DNA of 45,988 nt, taken from an uncultured cyanobacterium. GTDB taxonomy: Bacteria > Cyanobacteriota > Cyanobacteriia > Thermosynechococcales > Thermosynechococcaceae. Numbering within the stretch: the stretch's first letter is position 1; each line of letters starts with the position of its first letter. The translations under genes were made by a program, and so were the position numbers. The notes beneath the pieces were generated by a model. It made no database searches. It was not told where the DNA came from and saw nothing but the letters and a program-made list of their open reading frames with translations. The stretch covers positions 1 through 45,988 of the forward strand of contig CALFCG010000128.1 in the NCBI GenBank assembly GCA_937951315.1, in the 5' to 3' direction. Below are positions 24,082 to 33,123 of the stretch, one piece after another.

Positions 24082-24271
24082 TTTGGGAAAGGGGCCATCA
24101 GTAGTAGGTGCTCAGGTATATTCAAGAGTGCTTGATTTTCACCGGCAGAGAAAACACGGTTAAGTTGGACTTACAGAGTGCCTTTATCGAAAGCAGCAGG
24201 CGCTTGGCAATGAGAGGCCGAACTTTATGAAATACCTTGAGGAAGGGATCATTAGGGTAGGGTGAGAAAAG

Positions 24272-24883
24272 TTACGACGCTTTCTCGCCCCATAGCTTTT
24301 CAAGTCGTTGATCTCGACCACAGGTAAACCTGTAAAAGTGATACCAAGTGGAATTTGTCTTGTAGTAGTTCTGGTGATAGTCTTCAGCAGGGTAAAACTC
24401 ACTAGCCTCAACAATTCTGGTCTTAATCGGCTTGGGGAGTTGACCTGACTGATCTAAAGCTTGTTTAGATTTTTCTGCCAGAGCCTTTTGCTCATCTGAA
24501 CGATAGAAAATACTGGGCCGATACTGACTGCCGCGATCGCAAAATTGTCCGCCTCCATCAACAGGGTCAACATTCCGCCAATATACATCGAGCAATTGTG
24601 TATAACTCACCTGCTTCGGGTCATAGACCACTTCCACCGATTCTGCATGCCCCGTATTACCCGATGAGACCTCTTCATAGGTTGGATTCTCCTTCGTGCC
24701 GCCGGTATAGCCAGAAGTTGTCGAAATAACGCCCGGTAGGTCATCGAAAGGCTTTTCCATACACCAAAAACAGCCCCCGGCAAATATAGCCTTGGATGTG
24801 TCTTGGGCGTATACCGCAGGCATCCATGTATAAAGAGCAAGGAAGAGGGTTAAGGTTGCGATCGCAAACCAGCGCTTGAGCAT
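24272..24883 (-). CDS. msrA: exported peptide methionine sulfoxide reductase A
   Basis: MsrA reduces the S-epimer of methionine sulfoxide in proteins. The core contains FAGGCFWCMEKPFDDLPGVISTTSGYTGG with the catalytic Cys of GCFWC, GHAESVEVVYDP, FFRDPVDGGGQFCDRGSQYRP-like region (NVDPVDGGGQFCDRGSQYRPSIF here) and a C-terminal FTCGRDQRLEKL whose Cys can act as resolving residue. The start LKRWFAIATLTLFLALYTWMPAVYAQ is a clear signal peptide, so this copy works in the periplasm or lumen. ATG 24883 gives the neatest signal peptide; ATG 24895 is possible. No msrB is adjacent. Confidence 0.93.
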   Translation of the reverse strand: MLKRWFAIATLTLFLALYTWMPAVYAQDTSKAIFAGGCFWCMEKPFDDLPGVISTTSGYTGGTKENPTYEEVSSGNTGHAESVEVVYDPKQVSYTQLLDVYWRNVDPVDGGGQFCDRGSQYRPSIFYRSDEQKALAEKSKQALDQSGQLPKPIKTRIVEASEFYPAEDYHQNYYKTNSTWYHFYRFTCGRDQRLEKLWGEKAS

Positions 24884-25048
24884 ATCGGCAGTCATACATA
24901 AGTACAGCACCTCCATCCTAGAACCTTACCGGGGTGACTTCCTGGCTCAGTCATTGCTGGATGCAGCTTCAAGTCGCGCATTCAAACGGATTCAGGGAAC
25001 CTCTCATTCGGAACCTTCATGACACGATCGAGGGAAGACCTACCGAGC

Positions 25049-26242
25049 CTATTGACGCTTGACGGGTGCTCTTCGTCGGGGTGAACGGGAGCTGCTATTG
25101 ACGACTCGTCGCTGTATTCGCCGATTGGGAGCTGTCCGGCTGGTCGAAGGGGTTAAGGTGCGACGCTGCTCTGGTCTTAACCGGCGCATTTGCTGTCGCC
25201 GACTGACTGGCCGCCGAGAAGAGCGTTGTGTCGCTTCTGTGCGCTTTCGGGGTGTTATCACCGATTGGCGACGCCTGACGGGGACACTCTTGGTCTTTAG
25301 TTCTCGTTGTTTTAGTGAACGTGAAGGGGCTTTCTCCCTGGGTTGGGTGACCTTGCGAGGTGTCTTGACGTGCTGTGGAGAAGTTGATCCTCCTTCGGGT
25401 CGACGAGGCATTTGAGGTTTAGAATTCACCTTCTTCTGTGCTGAAGGTCGCTCAATAGTGTGACGAGGTTGAAGAGGGACTTTTTGAAGCTTTTGAGACT
25501 GCTTGGCCTGGATGGGTTTCTGATGGATTAACTGATGCTCTTTCAGGTCAGTTTGATGATGTAGTTTGTGCTTCTGATGATCATGATGCAAATGCTTGTG
25601 CTTTAAGCGCTTGCCATACCGCCGCCGAAGGGAGGGATGATAGCGATGGGGATAATAGCGAACGAAACCATTGCATCGTGAATAACCATGACCATAAAGA
25701 CTGTGTGGCCAAAGGATGGAATCACAATGATGCAAGGAATGACTATAGAGACTATCGCAAAGGTGATCCGAACGCCATTGGGCATGACGATAGCGGGTGA
25801 CCTGGGATGTGATCACGGTGTAGACAAACGTGCCTTTTTCGACCAACTGATCCGTCTGCTTATCAAAAATCTGGTATTCAATCTCGTGGTCACCCTCGCC
25901 CTCACCCAGTTTTTGGAGCGAAAAATCAGACGATCCTTTCCCTTCTTTTTCGTAGGCTTTCTCTAAACTTTCGCCCGTCGTCAAGCTCTGGAGCTGTACT
26001 CTCAAATTCTCAGCCGGGGGAGTGGAGCGGGAAACAAACCGAATATTATTGCTGGCGGCAGGACCCGACCAGTCACTGACATCACAACCACCCACGTACT
26101 GGGTCAGATATCCGCGAAACGTAGTGGTAATTTCGTCTGTTTTGAGCCGAAGACCCACCTGTTCAGGAACTGAGCTATTTGCCGCAGCACCCGTCGCAAT
26201 CAAAAAGGGCAACGTGATAGCAGCAACGATTGAGCCTTTCAT
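25049..26242 (-). CDS. exported protein with His-rich and very Arg/Lys-rich C-terminal tail (397 aa)
   Basis: A signal peptide (KGSIVAAITLPFLIATGAAANSS) is followed by a folded-looking domain to about residue 150 (GLRLKTDEITTTFRGYLTQYVGGCDVSDWSGPAASNNIRFVSRS...GDHEIEYQIFDKQTDQLVEKGTFVYTV). From there the protein changes character: residues ~150-215 are rich in His, Tyr, Ser and Cys (RYRHAQWRSDHLCDS, SLHHCDS), ~210-240 are His/Lys-rich (KHKHLHHDHQKHKLHHQ), and the last ~150 residues are an Arg/Lys/Pro/Ser/Gln polycation without predicted structure. AGGA precedes the ATG. The tail could bind metals, nucleic acid or anionic polysaccharide outside the cytoplasm. I recognise no family. Confidence 0.78.
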   Translation of the reverse strand: MKGSIVAAITLPFLIATGAAANSSVPEQVGLRLKTDEITTTFRGYLTQYVGGCDVSDWSGPAASNNIRFVSRSTPPAENLRVQLQSLTTGESLEKAYEKEGKGSSDFSLQKLGEGEGDHEIEYQIFDKQTDQLVEKGTFVYTVITSQVTRYRHAQWRSDHLCDSLYSHSLHHCDSILWPHSLYGHGYSRCNGFVRYYPHRYHPSLRRRYGKRLKHKHLHHDHQKHKLHHQTDLKEHQLIHQKPIQAKQSQKLQKVPLQPRHTIERPSAQKKVNSKPQMPRRPEGGSTSPQHVKTPRKVTQPREKAPSRSLKQRELKTKSVPVRRRQSVITPRKRTEATQRSSRRPVSRRQQMRRLRPEQRRTLTPSTSRTAPNRRIQRRVVNSSSRSPRRRAPVKRQ

Positions 26243-26565
26243 TTTTCAGTCCTCGTGAGGGATGACAGTCAGATCAATCAATAGATCTGGCTTGCATAGA
26301 CACCCCCGCCTATTCCAATGACCTAGATTCAATTGAAGCTCGACCTCGCCGTATCCCGTTGTGTGCCCTGATTTGGATACCCAAAGAACTTAACGTTATA
26401 CCTGCCCGATCCAGATGAACTAAATCAGTCGATTACCGCTCAATAAGCCGGAATGGACGACTCAGAACCTTACCTTTAGGCCTTGGATAACCTAATTATA
26501 TGCCACGGGAGAAATACGATGCAGCCAATGTTACTGTTTATGACCTCTCGTCAAGCTGTCAAGCT
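26243..26565. other. intergenic region
   Basis: The 323 bases between the polycationic protein gene and the SDR gene contain no supportable frame. They should include the promoter of the polycationic protein (minus strand) and the 3' end of the SDR transcript; I see no strong hairpin. Confidence 0.4.
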
Positions 26566-27354
26566 CTACCTTGCTTTAGAAGGCTGCATCACCTTGGCAA
26601 CGCCCGTTACTAGAGACTGACGCGGCCAAACCCGAGGCAAATTACTCAACAACCAGTTTCCTAAGCCACCGGTCACAACGTTGGATTGTTTCGCCGCTAA
26701 TGCCTGCAATGCTTCCTTAACAACCTCTTCTGCAGCGGTTGGCTTCTGGCTGCTGCCTGCAAAGGCAGTCGGGAATTCTGCCGCTTCAAAAAACTGTGAT
26801 TCGGTGGGGCCAGGACAAACAGCCAACACACAGACCTTATGTTTCCGGTTTTCTTCCCAAAGAGCTTCACTAAAGTTGAGGACAAAGGCCTTTGTGGCGG
26901 CATAAACCGAAAGATAGGGCAGAGGCTGAAATGCCGCAATAGAGGCAACGTTGATAATGCTTCCGGCTTGGCGTTTTATCATTGGGGCTAAAAACTGATG
27001 GGTCAAATCCACCAGAGCCATGATGTTGAGCTGAATCATATTGAGTTGCTTCTGGCGAGGGCGCTCGCTAAACACACCATAATCTCCAAAACCAGCATTA
27101 TTGATCAGCAGATCAATGGACCAACCCAGCGTTTGAACCGCTTCATACACAGATGTCGCCGCATCCGGTAGGGTCAAATCCTGGACAATCACCTCGACTT
27201 GAATGGAATGCCTTGTCTTCAGAGACTCCGCCAGTTGCTCAAGTTTGGCCTGAGAGCGGGCCACAAGAATCAGATTCATACCCTGCTGTGCAAGCTCCAC
27301 AGCAAACGCCTCACCGATTCCTGAAGAGGCCCCTGTAATTAAGGCTGCTACCAT
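26566..27354 (-). CDS. short-chain dehydrogenase/reductase (SDR)
   Basis: A classical SDR of 262 residues: the cofactor motif TGASSGIGEAF lies at the very N-terminus, followed by LLINNAGFGDYG, the catalytic Ser in INVASIAAFQPLP and the catalytic YAATK pair. ARSQAKLEQL after the second strand suggests NADP(H) preference through the Arg-Ser. The C-terminus (GNWLLSNLPRVWPRQSLVTGVAKVM) resembles the DltE/YqjQ-type membrane-associated SDRs. ATG 27354 puts the Rossmann motif at the expected place; the longer start at 27405 adds residues not usual in the family. The substrate is unknown. Confidence 0.9.
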   Translation of the reverse strand: MVAALITGASSGIGEAFAVELAQQGMNLILVARSQAKLEQLAESLKTRHSIQVEVIVQDLTLPDAATSVYEAVQTLGWSIDLLINNAGFGDYGVFSERPRQKQLNMIQLNIMALVDLTHQFLAPMIKRQAGSIINVASIAAFQPLPYLSVYAATKAFVLNFSEALWEENRKHKVCVLAVCPGPTESQFFEAAEFPTAFAGSSQKPTAAEEVVKEALQALAAKQSNVVTGGLGNWLLSNLPRVWPRQSLVTGVAKVMQPSKAR

Positions 27355-27795
27355 GTCGTTCCTATATTGCTGCAATGACTCTGCATCAATATAACCCCAC
27401 TCCAAAGTTCATGATTGACCCGAATAAGGTTGGAGAAAGAGAACTGAGCTGATCGTGCTGAACGAGACTCGGCTCGAATCTTTGAACAATCATTTAGCCA
27501 CTCAGCCGATCATTCCTCACCCAGCGTTGAGCCATTCGGAGATTTGAATTGCGGACATTCTCAACTCGCACAGTCCGATAAGTAGGTGACACGAGTTCAT
27601 TCCGCTGAAACAGAGCGTCATGCCTAGGAAGAAGAGCATTCATCCAAACAGAACGGTTACAGCTAGCCGCCAGGATTTGTTTATCACAGCAAAGGACCAA
27701 ACCTGCACGACGAGGAGAAGTCAATTGAATTATGACTCCACAGTGTCTCCGAGAGCTGCTTCAATAGAACTAATCAACTATCCGCAAGAGCAACA
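27355..27795. other. intergenic region upstream of hisA
   Basis: The 441 bases contain only weak frames. A minus-strand frame at 27494-27724 lacks a ribosome binding site and motif. The promoters of the SDR gene (minus) and hisA (plus) should lie here. Confidence 0.4.
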
Positions 27796-28563
27796 ATGGA
27801 AATTCTCCCCGCCATCGACCTGCTGGAAGGACGCTGCGTTCGCCTGTACCAAGGCGACTATGAACAATCGCAGGTTTTTTCAGAAGATCCCGTTGAGGTT
27901 GCCAAAGGCTGGGTTGAACAGGGGGCAAACTGGTTGCATCTGGTAGATCTTGATGGTGCTAAAACAGGTGAACCCGTCAATTTAGATCCCATTAGCCGCA
28001 TTGTGAACGCCATTGATGTGCCGGTTCAAGTGGGCGGTGGCATTCGAGATCGCAACCGTGTGACCCAACTCCTCGAGCTGGGGGTCAGGCGCGTCATTGT
28101 CGGCACCGTCGCCATCGAGAACCCCGACTTGGTGAGCCAGCTCTGCCAGGAATTTCCAGAACAGATTGTGATCGGTATCGATGCCCGAGACGGCAAAGTT
28201 GCGACCCGAGGCTGGCTAGAAACCTCAGAAATTGAGGCCATTGACCTGGCTCAACGCATGCCGGATGCTGCGGCCATTGTCTACACGGATATTCACCGAG
28301 ATGGCACCCTAGAAGGCCCAAACATTCCGATGCTACGAGAAATGGCCGAGGCCATTGAGGTACCTGTGATCGCCTCTGGTGGCGTCAGTTCTGTTACCGA
28401 TTTGCTCAGTCTGTTGACCTTAGAACCGGCGGGTGTCAACAGTGTGATTGTGGGACGCGCACTCTATACAGGGGATGTCTCTCTAAAGGAAGCCATTCAA
28501 GCTGTCGGCCAAGGTCGCTGGCAGGATGTGCCACCAGATTTAGGCTCCTCAGCCTTGGCATAA
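27796..28563 (+). CDS. hisA: HisA, phosphoribosylformimino-5-aminoimidazole carboxamide ribotide isomerase
   Basis: HisA catalyses the Amadori rearrangement of ProFAR to PRFAR in histidine synthesis. The 255-residue TIM barrel has the conserved N-terminus [22 protein letters not shown] (catalytic Asp8), [46 protein letters not shown] (Asp in DARDG), [14 protein letters not shown] and VIASGGVSS, with the phosphate-binding GRALYTG near the end. As usual in cyanobacteria it is not in a his operon. The start ATG fits the family's N-terminus exactly. Confidence 0.97.
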   Translation: MEILPAIDLLEGRCVRLYQGDYEQSQVFSEDPVEVAKGWVEQGANWLHLVDLDGAKTGEPVNLDPISRIVNAIDVPVQVGGGIRDRNRVTQLLELGVRRVIVGTVAIENPDLVSQLCQEFPEQIVIGIDARDGKVATRGWLETSEIEAIDLAQRMPDAAAIVYTDIHRDGTLEGPNIPMLREMAEAIEVPVIASGGVSSVTDLLSLLTLEPAGVNSVIVGRALYTGDVSLKEAIQAVGQGRWQDVPPDLGSSALA

Positions 28564-28698
28564 AGCACTCAATCGTAGGGAAGAAGAATATACAGGGTAT
28601 ACAAATACCTCGGTGCTTTAAAAACGGATGTTATGAAACAAAGACTTTTGCTCATTTTGTAAGGGTATGGGGAACTATACGGCAATGTATCGAAAGTG

Positions 28699-30144
28699 AT
28701 GTTTCCCTCTGTGTCCGCAATTGATTCAGCTTTAACACAAGAGTTCTTAGATCTGATTTGGGGTCAAACGGGTTTAAAGGTCCGAACACAAGACTGGGAG
28801 ACCCTAGCGACAAATATCATGGGTCGGGTAAAGTCCCTTCAATTCCCGAACCCTCAGGCTTATTATCAGCATCTGGTGACTGAATCGAGCTTGGGGGCAG
28901 AACAGCAGCAAGAATGGAAGCATTTTCTCAATCTGATCACAATCGGAGAAAGCTACTTTTTTCGAGATCAGGATCAGTTTCAGGTTTTAAGAGAGCATAT
29001 TCTGCCAGACCTGATTGCACGAAGAAGAGCGGAGTATAGCAAAGGGTCTATTCCCAACCTGACTCTGCGACTCTGGAGTGCGGGATGCTCCACTGGCGAG
29101 GAACCCTATTCATTAGCCATGCTGCTGCAGGAACTGATTCCGGATATAGCTGAGTGGGATATTTCGATTTTCGGCACGGATCTCAATCCAGCATCCTTAG
29201 AGAAAGCCCGCCAGGGCATTTATCGGGACTGGTCTTTTCGCCATACAGAACCAACCCTGAAGTCCCGCTTCTTTTGCCCTGTGGCATCAGGATGGAAGAT
29301 TCATAACCGCATTCAGCAGTCCGTTATTTTCCGCGAAGGAAATCTGGTCAAGGATCTGTTTCCCAATGCTGCGTTCAACACCTTGGATTTAATCGTCTGT
29401 CGGAATGTCTTTATCTATTTCGATGCGCCGACCATTGGCAATATTCTAGAGAAGTTTAATGCAGCCCTCAGTCCTGACGGCTATCTGATCACAGGACATG
29501 CAGAACTATATGCCCAAAACCTGAATCAGTTTGCGGTGCAGAGCTTCTCAGGCTCAATGGCCTACCAACGCCAGGCAAAAAGTAGGGGCCATAGACACCC
29601 ACACAAGAAAGGGATGCGGCCCCCCGTTCAGCCATCGACACGCCCTACCCAAAAATCGGTTACACCTCAGACATCGAGTCCCCGAAAACTTTCACCGAGG
29701 CAAAATCCCCTTCAAAAGCCATTCCCAAAGGCACAACCCAAGACTCAACTGACAGCCCAGTTCTTACTGGCTCAATCCCATTGGCAACGAAAAGAATTAG
29801 AACAGGCAATGCATCATTGTGATGCAGCCTTGCAGATGGATGGAGAAGCCCTTGAGCCGCTCTATCTTAAAGCTCAGATCGCGCATGCCAATTGCGATCG
29901 CAAACAGGCTAAAACCCTCCTTAAAAAGCTCCTCTATCTCCACCCCTTCTTTATTCCAGCTTATCTAGAGCTAGGGTCCATTTATGCTCAGAATGCCCAA
30001 AACCTAAGAGCGAATAAGATGTATCGTACGGCCCAGGATTTGCTCGCAGAACTTCCCCCAGAAACCTGGATCAACTATCAAGGCAAAATCACCGCCCGGG
30101 ACTTATCTCGACAACTCAACCACAAAATACCCCAGACTGCCTAA
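28699..30144 (+). CDS. cheR: CheR-type MCP methyltransferase with C-terminal TPR region
   Basis: CheR methylates receptor glutamates using S-adenosylmethionine. Residues ~15-290 form the CheR domain: helical N-part, ITIGESYFFRDQDQF, the SAM motif LWSAGCSTGEEPYSLAMLL, IFGTDLNPASLEKARQGIY, and LDLIVCRNVFIYFD followed by GYLITGHAELY. After a Pro/Ser/Lys-rich linker (~290-350) come about three TPR-like units (AQFLLAQSHWQRKELEQAMHHCDAALQMD, AQIAHANCDRKQAKTLLKKLLYLHP, YLELGSIYAQNAQNLRANKMYRTAQDLL). CheR-TPR fusions are common in non-enteric chemosensory systems. It opens the signalling locus, 530 bases before the next gene. ATG 28699 directly follows a GTG codon. Confidence 0.92.
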   Translation: MFPSVSAIDSALTQEFLDLIWGQTGLKVRTQDWETLATNIMGRVKSLQFPNPQAYYQHLVTESSLGAEQQQEWKHFLNLITIGESYFFRDQDQFQVLREHILPDLIARRRAEYSKGSIPNLTLRLWSAGCSTGEEPYSLAMLLQELIPDIAEWDISIFGTDLNPASLEKARQGIYRDWSFRHTEPTLKSRFFCPVASGWKIHNRIQQSVIFREGNLVKDLFPNAAFNTLDLIVCRNVFIYFDAPTIGNILEKFNAALSPDGYLITGHAELYAQNLNQFAVQSFSGSMAYQRQAKSRGHRHPHKKGMRPPVQPSTRPTQKSVTPQTSSPRKLSPRQNPLQKPFPKAQPKTQLTAQFLLAQSHWQRKELEQAMHHCDAALQMDGEALEPLYLKAQIAHANCDRKQAKTLLKKLLYLHPFFIPAYLELGSIYAQNAQNLRANKMYRTAQDLLAELPPETWINYQGKITARDLSRQLNHKIPQTA

Positions 30145-30677
30145 AATCAGGGGCATTACCATCAAGCCAAGAACCGAAGGTGCCCGGTTACCTCAGCACA
30201 GGGCAAGCAAACAATCAAATGGCCGCGGATAACCTGAAAGAAGAGTATTGAGCGATATTCTCAATTAATGCAGATCGTTTTGGGCAAAATCAACGTAATT
30301 GCAAGAGATTTGCAGCCTCATGCGCCTGAAAAAGGAAATTCTAACAAAGAAGGCATTAGAATAAGATACAGTTTATGCAATTTGTGTCTAAGGTCAGGGC
30401 ACAATACGTATGTGCTACCAGTACGAGGTTCTGGCCAATATAGCAGAACAATAACTAGGGCATACATGGAACTGCATTAACGGTGGGAGGTTAAGTAGAA
30501 AAGGGTGTTTGTAGTGCTATAGAGTATTTCTCCAGGCGAAAATCGACTGAGATAGCTCTTAATCAACTGAGCAAGAGCTGAATTTAAATATTAAATGTGT
30601 TCGAAGATTGAGTGATCAATGCAAAAGGCATCTTTTCCTCAGTCTATCTATTGATGGCTCAGTAGGAGATAGTTTAG
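30145..30677. other. intergenic region before the PatA-like gene
   Basis: The 533 bases between cheR and the PatA-like gene contain no supportable frame; 30268-30480 is open but has no start signal or motif. The end includes a ribosome binding site (AGGAGA, 30664-30669) for the GTG at 30678. Its length suggests a separate promoter for the downstream signalling genes. Confidence 0.45.
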
Positions 30678-31799
30678 GTGCAGCAGTTTAAGTCCAGGCA
30701 ACTACCGTATTTTATAGAAAGTTTCAAAGGACAAAAATTTAGTGGGGTTGTATCTGTTCAAGTAAACTCTCCGGAATGGGATCAGCCCCGAAAGCGCATC
30801 ATTGTTTTCCATAAGGGATGGATGACCTATGCCGGCAAAAAGATCATCTCAGCCCAAGAACTGGCCAAGCAACTGGGTCGCAAACTCAAGCTCAAAGTCA
30901 TTGATTCTGCCATTCAGTTAGCCAACAAAAAGGTTAAAGAAAATCCTTCAATTCATGATTATTTGGAGCTGCTTGTTCGGCTTGAGCTTTTTCAATGGAA
31001 AGATGTTGAAGCCTGTGTTCGGACCAATATACTCAGCACCCTAGAGCAATTAATCCCCTACGACGGCGTCATCAGCCAGGAGCCGGAGACCGTTCTCGAT
31101 CTCTATTACAGTGATTCAAACCCTGGGTTTAACTGGGCTGATTTACGCCCGATTTACGAGCAACGACAACAAAAGTGGGCAGAACTCGCACCTGCAATCC
31201 CTTCTATTGAAGCGATTCCCCGAGTACTCAGCATAGACAAAGCAGATGCGACGGTTGCTAGGCACCTAAAGAAATGGGTCAATAGTCAACGTTCTTTGAT
31301 TAACATCGCCATCGCCCTAGAAGAAGATCCTTTGGCTTTAGCCAAGCTCTACTATCGGTGGATTCAAGACGAGGTCTTAACGTGCCAAGAGTCGGGTACA
31401 ACCCAAGTTGTGAATATTTTAGATGTTCAACCGATTGTTCTCAGTGTAGATGACAGTAGTGTTGTTCAGACTCTGATCAAACGGGCCTTGACCGATCGCT
31501 ACCAAGTCTTACTGGCGGGGAATGCGGTGGATGCACTCAATATGCTCAATAACAACCCAGTTTCGATTATCTTGCTTGACGTGACCATGCCTGACATTGA
31601 TGGTTTAGAGCTTTGTCGAACCATTCGCAGCATTGGTAAATTTCGAGATTTGCCAGTCGTCATGTTAACCGCTAAAGATGGCATGTTCAATAAGCTCAAA
31701 GGGCAAATGGCAGGTGCCACACATTACCTCACCAAGCCCGTGACCCGCGAAAAGCTTTTAGAGGTCCTGGAAAAATATGTTCCTATTGTGCAGATCTGA
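30678..31799 (+). CDS. PatA/PixG-like response regulator (PATAN-type N-terminus + receiver)
   Basis: The N-terminal ~245 residues (LPYFIESFKGQKFSGVVSVQV...KRIIVFHKGWMTYAGKKIISAQELAKQLGRKL) match the DUF4388/PATAN-containing half of cyanobacterial PatA-family regulators. The C-terminal receiver (about 255-370) has all phosphorylation residues: VDD, the acceptor Asp in ILLDVTMPDIDG, Thr in MLTAKD and Lys in YLTKPV. In Synechocystis, PixG and PilG of this type are first genes of phototaxis/motility loci, as here. A GTG start follows AGGAGA at suitable distance. It is likely a CheA output or early phospho-relay protein. Confidence 0.9.
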   Translation: MQQFKSRQLPYFIESFKGQKFSGVVSVQVNSPEWDQPRKRIIVFHKGWMTYAGKKIISAQELAKQLGRKLKLKVIDSAIQLANKKVKENPSIHDYLELLVRLELFQWKDVEACVRTNILSTLEQLIPYDGVISQEPETVLDLYYSDSNPGFNWADLRPIYEQRQQKWAELAPAIPSIEAIPRVLSIDKADATVARHLKKWVNSQRSLINIAIALEEDPLALAKLYYRWIQDEVLTCQESGTTQVVNILDVQPIVLSVDDSSVVQTLIKRALTDRYQVLLAGNAVDALNMLNNNPVSIILLDVTMPDIDGLELCRTIRSIGKFRDLPVVMLTAKDGMFNKLKGQMAGATHYLTKPVTREKLLEVLEKYVPIVQI

Positions 31800-31877
31800 T
31801 TCTGGATAGCGGCTTGATTTTGATCTAGAAAATTCTGTTTTTCATCTATGAGCTTTTCATAAATTCTCTAGTTCCCT

Positions 31878-32975
31878 ATGAATAAAAATAATCAATCCTA
31901 TTTGATGTTTCGCCACGCTGATTCTCTCTACGGAATCGAAGCGCCGCGTGTTCGCGAAATCTTTCAACTTCCTGAACTGACGCTGGTGGCAGATGCCCCC
32001 AAAGATATTATTGGCAGTTTAAATTGGCGCGGAAAGCTACTACCGATCATGCACCTTGATTTGCGTCTGGGGCAACCTCTACAGTCCTGTCGACTCAGTG
32101 ACAGCATCATTGTCCTTGATTGGCAGGGTATTCAAGTCGGTCTAGTGGTGAATCAAGTCCTTGATGTCCAAGTCATTGCAGCCGTTGATCAAGAAGACTC
32201 ACCGGACTATGGAAGAGAGCAGCAAATTAACACCGCCTTCGTTGCTGGCTTGGCCAAGGTAGACAGCGATGTCGTGGTTTTACTCAATCCAGAGACCTTG
32301 ATTCGTCAAGCCGATGATGTAGCCACCCTAATCTGGGAATCTGAACTCGCCCCAGAGCATGACAGCTCAGAAGAAGACAGGTCACCAGAAGCCGAGTGGC
32401 AAGCCCTTGTCACTGCGGAGCAAATCGGCTCCGACTTCTACGAGCGCTATTGTGCGAATACCTCAGCTGAGGAACGCATCATCTTTCGACAACGTGCAGA
32501 GGAACTTCGTCCCCCTCTCGAAGGGTCTGAGAACACCACCGACTTGTTATCCTTGGCCGTCATCGGTTTAGGGGAAGACTACTTTGCACTGGAGCTAGGC
32601 ATGGTGCGTGAGTTTATTAATGTACCTCCAGTGACCACAATTCCCTGCTGTCCCCCGCACATTATGGGCAATATCAACCTGCGGGGAGAAGTCATGACCC
32701 TGGTTGATATCCGCACAGTGATTGACCAACCCGCCACTCCCACCACCGCAAAAGCCGTCGTGGTGGAGGTGAATGATATCGTCGCCACCATTCCCGTGGA
32801 TGAGGTTTTTGATGTGATGTACCTTGCCCAAACAGAGATGAGTGAAGTTCCCCTCGCCTCTGGTCAGCAGGGCTATTTTCAGGGTTCCACAACCTATCAA
32901 GATAAACACCTTCGCGTTCTAGACCTCCCCACTCTGTTCTCACGGGGAGAGTTGATTGTCAATCAAGGGGGGTAA
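31878..32975 (+). CDS. coupling protein with two CheW domains
   Basis: The 365 residues contain two CheW-like domains. The first (about 5-150) shows YLMFRHADSLYGIEAPRVREIFQLPELTLVADAPKDIIGSLNWRGKLLPIMHLDLRLG; the second (about 215-360) shows LSLAVIGLGEDYFALELGMVREFINVPPVTTIPCCPPHIMGNINLRGEVMTLVDIRTVI. Both keep the G-x-x-N/L-x-R-G-x-x-x-P/T-x-x-D/H-L pattern. They are joined by an acidic linker (SELAPEHDSSEEDRSPEAEW). CheW couples receptors to CheA; a double CheW could bridge two receptor trimers or two kinases. It lies between the PatA-like gene and the MCP gene. Confidence 0.93.
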   Translation: MNKNNQSYLMFRHADSLYGIEAPRVREIFQLPELTLVADAPKDIIGSLNWRGKLLPIMHLDLRLGQPLQSCRLSDSIIVLDWQGIQVGLVVNQVLDVQVIAAVDQEDSPDYGREQQINTAFVAGLAKVDSDVVVLLNPETLIRQADDVATLIWESELAPEHDSSEEDRSPEAEWQALVTAEQIGSDFYERYCANTSAEERIIFRQRAEELRPPLEGSENTTDLLSLAVIGLGEDYFALELGMVREFINVPPVTTIPCCPPHIMGNINLRGEVMTLVDIRTVIDQPATPTTAKAVVVEVNDIVATIPVDEVFDVMYLAQTEMSEVPLASGQQGYFQGSTTYQDKHLRVLDLPTLFSRGELIVNQGG

Positions 32976-33020
32976 GCCTTCAATGATCTATGTCGAAAAA
33001 TCTTTCAGATAAAGCTTTGC

Positions 33021-33040
33021 AACCAGAAGTTTCTGGTTTT
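33021..33040 (+). terminator. hairpin between the CheW and MCP genes
   Basis: AACCAGA (33021-33027) pairs with TCTGGTT (33032-33038) around AGTT and runs into TTTT, 45 bases after the CheW stop and before the AGGAG site of the MCP gene. It could reduce read-through into the receptor gene. Confidence 0.5.
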
Positions 33041-33123
33041 GTCCTCTCCATCCCGTTTCGCCCTCCTGGACGATCTCAACCTTAATCAACACTTCGCCCC
33101 ATTCTTAAACAAGGAGCCATTCG

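Noticed and set aside
25059-25415. 118-codon plus-strand Arg/Gly-rich frame opposite the polycationic protein gene
   Set aside because: It is the antisense reading of a low-complexity Arg/Ser/Pro region; the other strand has a signal peptide, a ribosome binding site and a 397-codon frame.
27494-27724. 76-codon minus-strand frame before hisA
   Set aside because: No motif or start signal; it overlaps other open frames in the same stretch, as expected by chance.
30268-30480. 70-codon frame between cheR and the PatA-like gene
   Set aside because: Unstructured composition, no ribosome binding site, no recognisable family.
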